A DNA stretch of 64,000 bases from Rheinheimera mesophila (GTDB lineage Bacteria; Pseudomonadota; Gammaproteobacteria; Enterobacterales; Alteromonadaceae). This document shows, piece by piece, positions 58,418 to 64,000 of the stretch; the stretch's first letter is position 1, and the number at the start of each line of letters is the position of its first letter. The notes below the pieces were generated by a model. That model worked only from the letters and a program-made list of their open reading frames with translations. It made no database searches and was not told where the DNA came from. The stretch is taken from positions 45,578-109,577 of the forward strand of contig NZ_LAVS01000005.1 of NCBI RefSeq assembly GCF_000986865.1, given 5' to 3'. A program made the position numbers and the translations under genes.

Positions 58418-61400
58418 ACGCCGCCAGGCAGCCGCGGCTAGTAAGCCGAGCATTAATCCGCCGATACCAGCACCACTGGATTTAGTCTGCGGCTCAACTT
58501 CAGGATATGCCTCAACCGTAACCGTTAAGCTACCTTCAGCCACCCCCTGCCATTCGTCGGCAACACGATAACTGACCGTATCAGTTCCGACAAAGCCTGC
58601 TTTGGGCACATATCGTAATTTGTTATCCACTACCAGCACCTGCCCCTCGCCAGCACTGCCACTTTGAAGGGATAGGCGGTCACCATCCGCGTCAGTGTCG
58701 TTAGCCAGTACATCTATAGTAATAGTGACGTTATTGGTCGTTCTGGCGATATCAGCCACCCCAACAGGCAAGGAGTTAGGACTGATAGTCACTTCGAGTG
58801 TCGATTCAGCCAATGCCCCTTCGCTGTCAGCAACCTGATAGCTGAAACTCAGAGTACCGACAAAATCCTGCGGTGGGCTCAGTTGCACCAAACCATCCGC
58901 ACTAAACTGCAGAGTGCCGCTGAAACCCCGGACATTTGTCAGCTCCAGCGTGTCACCGTCCGGATCTGTGTCATTCGCCAGCAGGTTGATTACACCGCTG
59001 CTGTTTAATTTCAGCGTTAAAACATCCGCTTGCGGCTCTGGTAATTGATTGCCCTGCAGTGCCAACACACCCGGGTCAAAAATTTCACCATTGGCAATAC
59101 CGTCAGCATCATTTGGGCCACCGTCTTGCAGTGTCAGCTGCATACAATAATCACCTGCATTCAACCCCGGCCGATAGGCTGGCGAACGTGGCGACGGGCA
59201 AGCCCCGGCTGCATTTGAAGGTGCTGAATGCAGCTGGTTCAGCTCATCTTCGACAAAGCTGTTCCACTGACCATTGGCAAACTTACGGTACACAGCGCCG
59301 GCTGGCACAGGCTGCGATAACGGTAGCACCACAGCAGTACTGCTACCTACTGAAGGTAACTGTCTGATAACAAAGTCAAAAATGTCGCTGACTGGCTGAT
59401 AATCTTCATCTGGCCCTACATTACTGACCAGTTGCCATTCCGTCTGTGTCAACGCAGCACCATCAGCTCCTGCTGCCAGGGCATAAGCACCCAAAGCGCA
59501 TAACCGGCCTGCCTGACATTGCAACGCAGCATTGTCTTGCAGGCTTAATTGCAATTGTGACGCTAGCGTATTGAGATCAAGATAATCGACAATACCGTTA
59601 CCATTACTATCCCGCAGTCCCTCTTCGGTATCCAGCAGGCCATCACTATCTGTATCATTGGTTGGCAGCAGTTCAGGCAGACTCTCCACCACAGACAACA
59701 CTAAGTTGCTGCTGCCTTTTTGGCCATACTCATTGCTATACTCCAGAGCCAGCTGGTAAACGCCTGGCTCTAACCCATCAGGCAGCTGTAATTGATAGCC
59801 TTGGTCCGTTTTAATCAATGTCACCGGATAACTGACCACATCAGTCAAACCCACTTGTTCTGTCGGAGCAGATAGAGACAGTCCTGATGTCAGGCTACTG
59901 ATAGAGACTCTTGACCCTGAGATGCCAGTTGTAGTGCTAATATCATCAGAAGTAATTCCAAGGAGCGTCATTACAGAGGTGTTGAACACTGCTGAATTAT
60001 CAGCCACATCAAGTTCGGTAGAAGTAACTCCACTTAGCACAAGTGAAGATTTGAACTGTATTACTGCTGATATCGGTTGATTTGCTTTAGCCTCAGGTTT
60101 AATAGTCACACTCACAGCACTGGACTCCGGATCCGGATGCCTGTTTCTGTATGCCGTATAGCCGAAGACGGTCAGCGATGCATTGCAACTGATATCAGTT
60201 GTTGGCTTAGATCCGAAACCGCTGCCGCGAGTTAGAATGGGCGGGCTATAGGTTCTACCTTTGTCATAAGCCTCCGAATCTGTCGAAATCACATAATAGC
60301 CATAGTCGATACAGCTTCCTGATAAGAATCCAGTTCCCAGAAATGAGCGTAGGTTATTCCTTCTCTGAGTAGAAAAATCAGGATCCGTTGGTAATTGCCC
60401 ATCAAGTGAATAAGTGATATCAAAGTCACCTGGATAAACCACTTCGCTTTTATCTAAAGAAACTGACAGTTGCGGCCATAACCATAGTTCTTGCTGCACT
60501 TCTGTTGATTTCCCACCAGCCACATCGGTCAGTTGCCAGGTAATGGTATGGTTCCCCGACCCAAGCAGTAGCTCACCGCTGGCGGACACACGTTTGTGCC
60601 ACTCTGCAGAGCCCCTCGCATGTCCGTTTATCTTCGAGATCACCGGGATACCAGTGCCGCTTTGCACCAGGTTTTGTTTTTTCTCCAACAGGCTATTGCC
60701 TTCAACTTTTTCCAGCAATTGCAGCTCTGTCACTACTGTCAGAGTACCTGTGGTATTTAATTCCACCCGCTCAAGCTTTGAGATCACTGGTGCAACAGCA
60801 TCCACAACCTGAACAGCCATGATCAGATCTTGCGTAGCTCCTGTGGTCGTCGCAGCGGTTACTGTGACAGTAGCCAGTTCGCCAGCTTTGCTGCCTGTTA
60901 AAGTCAGCTTGTTGCTGACAGCATCGATGGATACCTGCACTGCCGCAGGTTTTGTCGAGACAGCACTCATTGAAAGTTGCTGACCCACAGGCCCCTTAAA
61001 GCAACTGTTTAAATCCAATTCAAAAGGCCGGCTTAGATAGACCTTCAACTCTGTAATGCAAGACCCGGTAAGGGCAAGCGATGGCTGAACTAAGTTGACC
61101 CTGATCTCTAATTCAATCTGAACACTGGCTTTGTTATCCTCGTTGCTAGCTGTGCCAGAATCGGTCAGTGTCAAATTCACTCTTTGTTGGCCGTTGGCGT
61201 CAGCATTGCTTTTTAACGTTAGAATGCCATCTTTTTCTGTGATGGTGCCGTACGACCAATCCTGTGCTGTCAGGGTTAAACCACGACCAAAGCTACTTTC
61301 TTCATCACTGACCAGTCCTACCAATGACACGGCCTTCACTTGAGAGCTATTCATCTCTACCGATTCAGGCGTGCCTTCGACGACAGGAATGTCGTTTTCT

Positions 61401-64000
61401 GCAACCACGGTCAGCTTAAATGTTGTAGTGGCGGAGCCCCCCTTGCCATCTGCCGCAGAAAGACTTACATCAACCGAACCCGATTTGACCCCATCAAAGT
61501 TCATCTCTAGTTTCATACCATCAAAAGAGTACTCACTAGCCAACTGATTGATGCTATCCGATATGCTCAGACTCAGCTCATCCCCATCTGCGTCTGTCAG
61601 GTAAGACGACAAATCCAGCGTATAAGTCAGATCCTCGTTTTCGTTCAGAGTGATATTAGGTATGGCGGTAAAGACCGGAGCATCATTCACATTCACTACG
61701 GTCAGGTTAAATGAGCGCAAATAAACTGTGAATGCGCCATCTGTTACACTAATCCCAATATTTTGAGTAGTCCCAACATGCTCATTTCCCGGCGTGCCGC
61801 TGAGCTTACCAGTGCTGGCGTCAAACTCGGCCCAGACTGGTTTATTGCTGATACCGTAGGTCAGCTTGTCGCCGTCCACATCAGTGGCAGCCGGGGTGAA
61901 GCTATAGGGTTCATCTTCATTAACCGAGGTCTGTGGCGCACCTGTAATCACGGGCGCATCGTTCACCTTAGCCACCACTACAGAGGTGGTTACTTTACTG
62001 ATAGCTGCCTGACCATCTGACAATTCCAGTGTAAAGTTAAAGCTACCGGAATAATTGGCAGCAGGGCTAAAGACTATGCTGGCCAGGCTGGCATTTACAT
62101 CAGCCACAGTGCCGGTTAGTGTCAGTACACCAGTGTCTTTGTTGTAAGCTAGGGTTGCATTACCTGAAGCTGTGCCAGATATCGTGCCTGCTTTGGTGTC
62201 TGACAGAGATAGGGTTAAAGTAATGGCATCACCCTCTGCATCAGAAAGAGTAATGCCCTTTAACAACTGCAAGGCTTTTGCATCTTCACTCACATACAAT
62301 TCGGAGCCAAGCTCGGCAATACCATAAGTCTGCACTGTCGTTTTATTGTTAGTGGCCCTGTCCTGATACGCCACATAAGGCGTGCCGTCGGCCCCAAGCG
62401 CCAGACTAAAACTGCCGCTACTACCAACATAAAAATCTGACTCACCCACTTGCTCCATCTTGCCGTCACGTTGCCTCACAACCGCAGTTCCACCACCAGC
62501 AACAATACCCAAACAAGGGGTATTGTCTGCTGCAAAAACCAACTGCATAGAGTTAATGTAATTGACTTCCAACGCCTGGCCTACAGCCTGCCACTGCTCA
62601 CTGGCATTCAATGTCAACAGTGTAATTTCTGCACGCTGCTCCACAACGTGAAATACGGCCAGATAAGGCTTTCCATCGGCATCTGTCGCCAGAGACCTTC
62701 TGCTCACGTTATAACTATTAAGACCTTCCTGACCTAATGAATACGGCTCACCATTCTCGAAAGCCGTCACTGTCACTGGCTCCCCGTTACCACCAAAGGC
62801 CAGATAAGCAATACCCTTCGCCACCGCGAACTCAAAGGAAGACCTGGACATATTCAGCTCCCCTGCCAGCGTCCATGCACCATCAGTGAATTTCATTATG
62901 GTAGTTTTGACTGGAGAACTGACGAAAGCCACATATGGAATGCCATCCTCTTCAACAATGAGTTTCGGCACTGCTGTCGCATTTTTGTTCATACCTTCGA
63001 TGCCAACCAGCTCCCACTCACTGCCATTAAAACGCCTCACGGTGGTGCCATTGCTGCTAACATACCCCACATAAGGGACAGCATCAGGAGACAACGCCAA
63101 ACTCAAGCTTTCTTCACGACCAAAGGCTGTTAAGGATTCACCAAGCTGCAACCATTGGCCTTGCTCCCATGTTTTGATACTGAGTATGCCGGCCGACAAG
63201 TGCGCCACATAAATTTTCCCTGAAGCAGACACAGCGATTCTGTTGGTATAGGTTTCTTGTGCTGAAAAGCCTGCAGTTCCAATCACCCGCCAGGAGTTTT
63301 CCTCGGCGAGTGTTGGCGCATCATTTTTCGCTTCCACAGTAACATTCACTACAATACTGTCAGTCAGAGCACCATCCGACACCTGCACCTCAAAACTGTC
63401 GCTGCCACTAAAGTCAGTATCCGGTACGTAGCTGATGACCTTGCTGTTGCCTGCACCGCTGACACTGGCCTCGCCATGGCCTGCTGCGGTTTTGATGCTC
63501 CAGCTTAAAGTGTCGCTGCTATTTGCATCTGTCGCATTGAGCGTCAGACTAAAGGCATTGGGTGCGCCATCTTCACTCATGCTGACGGCTATAGCTTCGC
63601 CTTGTGTTATCACTGGCGCTGCTGCATAACTTTTTGTCGCCGTCGCTGTTTTCGCATCGCCGCTATTGCCTGCTGCATCCGTCAGCGTCACTGTCAGCGT
63701 CAGCGTTCCTTCTGGCAGTGCTGTGGCATTAATTCCACCGATTAACGCAGAGGCAGTACTCACTGTGCCCGAGCCCGTCACCGCCGTGCCGCCACCACTG
63801 CTGCTAATACTGTAACTATAAGTTGCGCCAACCTCGGCATTGCTTAGCTGAATACCCACTGCAGCTTCATTGCTCTTATCAATAGTCGCTGGCGTGATAC
63901 TGGCGCTATAACCAGCCGGTGCTGTGGCGTCTTTCTGGATGGTGGCAGTCGCAGGATTGCTGGTATTGTCTGATCCATCGGTTAAGGTCAGGCTCAGGGT
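58385..64000 (-). CDS. Giant secreted Ig/cadherin-like repeat protein with GlyGly-CTERM-like tail (5' end outside window)
   Basis: The frame is open to the window end, so at least 1,871 residues are visible and the N-terminus is missing. Bacterial Ig-like repeats come first (SLTLTDGSDNTSN, TLTVTLTDAAGNSGD). Then an uneven array of ~50-residue beta-blade motifs (SLALGADGTPYVAY type) spans about 62.3-63.3 kb. Dystroglycan/cadherin-like domains follow (VNDAPVITGAPQTSVNEDE, VNVNDAPVFTAI). Next is a DSDGLLDTEEGLRDSNGNG calcium-type motif, and repeated NDTDPDGD/NDTDADGD linkers near the end. The C-terminus has GAGIGGLMLGLLAAAAW plus RRK, like a GlyGly-CTERM rhombosortase signal. It is likely a surface-associated or secreted adhesin or matrix protein; no enzyme domain is seen. 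Confidence 0.85.
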   Translation of the reverse strand, partial: TLSLTLTDGSDNTSNPATATIQKDATAPAGYSASITPATIDKSNEAAVGIQLSNAEVGATYSYSISSSGGGTAVTGSGTVSTASALIGGINATALPEGTLTLTVTLTDAAGNSGDAKTATATKSYAAAPVITQGEAIAVSMSEDGAPNAFSLTLNATDANSSDTLSWSIKTAAGHGEASVSGAGNSKVISYVPDTDFSGSDSFEVQVSDGALTDSIVVNVTVEAKNDAPTLAEENSWRVIGTAGFSAQETYTNRIAVSASGKIYVAHLSAGILSIKTWEQGQWLQLGESLTAFGREESLSLALSPDAVPYVGYVSSNGTTVRRFNGSEWELVGIEGMNKNATAVPKLIVEEDGIPYVAFVSSPVKTTIMKFTDGAWTLAGELNMSRSSFEFAVAKGIAYLAFGGNGEPVTVTAFENGEPYSLGQEGLNSYNVSRRSLATDADGKPYLAVFHVVEQRAEITLLTLNASEQWQAVGQALEVNYINSMQLVFAADNTPCLGIVAGGGTAVVRQRDGKMEQVGESDFYVGSSGSFSLALGADGTPYVAYQDRATNNKTTVQTYGIAELGSELYVSEDAKALQLLKGITLSDAEGDAITLTLSLSDTKAGTISGTASGNATLAYNKDTGVLTLTGTVADVNASLASIVFSPAANYSGSFNFTLELSDGQAAISKVTTSVVVAKVNDAPVITGAPQTSVNEDEPYSFTPAATDVDGDKLTYGISNKPVWAEFDASTGKLSGTPGNEHVGTTQNIGISVTDGAFTVYLRSFNLTVVNVNDAPVFTAIPNITLNENEDLTYTLDLSSYLTDADGDELSLSISDSINQLASEYSFDGMKLEMNFDGVKSGSVDVSLSAADGKGGSATTTFKLTVVAENDIPVVEGTPESVEMNSSQVKAVSLVGLVSDEESSFGRGLTLTAQDWSYGTITEKDGILTLKSNADANGQQRVNLTLTDSGTASNEDNKASVQIELEIRVNLVQPSLALTGSCITELKVYLSRPFELDLNSCFKGPVGQQLSMSAVSTKPAAVQVSIDAVSNKLTLTGSKAGELATVTVTAATTTGATQDLIMAVQVVDAVAPVISKLERVELNTTGTLTVVTELQLLEKVEGNSLLEKKQNLVQSGTGIPVISKINGHARGSAEWHKRVSASGELLLGSGNHTITWQLTDVAGGKSTEVQQELWLWPQLSVSLDKSEVVYPGDFDITYSLDGQLPTDPDFSTQRRNNLRSFLGTGFLSGSCIDYGYYVISTDSEAYDKGRTYSPPILTRGSGFGSKPTTDISCNASLTVFGYTAYRNRHPDPESSAVSVTIKPEAKANQPISAVIQFKSSLVLSGVTSTELDVADNSAVFNTSVMTLLGITSDDISTTTGISGSRVSISSLTSGLSLSAPTEQVGLTDVVSYPVTLIKTDQGYQLQLPDGLEPGVYQLALEYSNEYGQKGSSNLVLSVVESLPELLPTNDTDSDGLLDTEEGLRDSNGNGIVDYLDLNTLASQLQLSLQDNAALQCQAGRLCALGAYALAAGADGAALTQTEWQLVSNVGPDEDYQPVSDIFDFVIRQLPSVGSSTAVVLPLSQPVPAGAVYRKFANGQWNSFVEDELNQLHSAPSNAAGACPSPRSPAYRPGLNAGDYCMQLTLQDGGPNDADGIANGEIFDPGVLALQGNQLPEPQADVLTLKLNSSGVINLLANDTDPDGDTLELTNVRGFSGTLQFSADGLVQLSPPQDFVGTLSFSYQVADSEGALAESTLEVTISPNSLPVGVADIARTTNNVTITIDVLANDTDADGDRLSLQSGSAGEGQVLVVDNKLRYVPKAGFVGTDTVSYRVADEWQGVAEGSLTVTVEAYPEVEPQTKSSGAGIGGLMLGLLAAAAWRRKTYQRCGALR

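Overview
The window looks like chromosomal DNA of an aerobic, motile Gammaproteobacterium of the Alteromonadales/Chromatiaceae type. Rheinheimera or a close relative is my best guess, from protein style (Gln-rich, moderate GC) and gene content; this is inference, not a database result. Almost all genes are ordinary housekeeping or accessory chromosomal genes. I see no prophage, IS element, CRISPR array, rRNA or tRNA.

Layout. 1-7 kb: the end of a PAS-GGDEF-EAL protein, a Cys-cluster protein, and a minus-strand unit with a membrane histidine kinase, an NtrC-type sigma54 response regulator, a STAS-like protein and a membrane protein. 7-9.7 kb: a cyanide-insensitive-type bd oxidase operon (cioAB) with one tiny membrane ORF before it and one after it. 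10-16 kb: small proteins, a PACE-type efflux protein, an AraC regulator, an exported BBE-type FAD oxidase with an exported SMP-30 lactonase, and a RelE/HigB-type toxin-antitoxin pair. 16.1-22.7 kb: a TPP riboswitch followed by the tightly overlapping thiC-thiO-thiS-thiG-thiDE-thiF operon. 22.7-33.5 kb: a chemoreceptor, a rhodanese, a lone AT-rich gene of unknown function, a lipase with a partner gene, an unpaired HigA, a class C serine hydrolase and a large SWIM/SNF2 helicase.

34-37.4 kb is the most interesting stretch. A sigma54 activator with a degenerate receiver domain lies between two envelope-stress-like units: DUF1328 plus a lipoprotein, and a double-BON protein. Each unit is preceded by a near-consensus -24/-12 promoter and by a shared upstream motif at similar distance. 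This looks like a self-contained local sigma54 regulon.

38-48 kb: LPS inner-core genes. These are a WaaA-KdkA (Kdo transferase-Kdo kinase) fusion with three glycosyltransferases on the minus strand, and gmhA-hldE-heptosyltransferase-gmhB on the plus strand. Then come a peroxiredoxin and rsmJ. 49-58.3 kb: an ABC exporter whose permease is fused to an M1 metallopeptidase, its ATPase, a Tag-like DNA glycosylase, prlC and gorA. 58.4 kb to the end: the C-terminal 1,871 residues of a giant secreted repeat protein with a GlyGly-CTERM-like tail; its start lies beyond the window.

A ~105-bp intergenic repeat with a CCCCAG...CTGGGG hairpin occurs three times, always in the same orientation (about 1.45, 12.0 and 30.2 kb).
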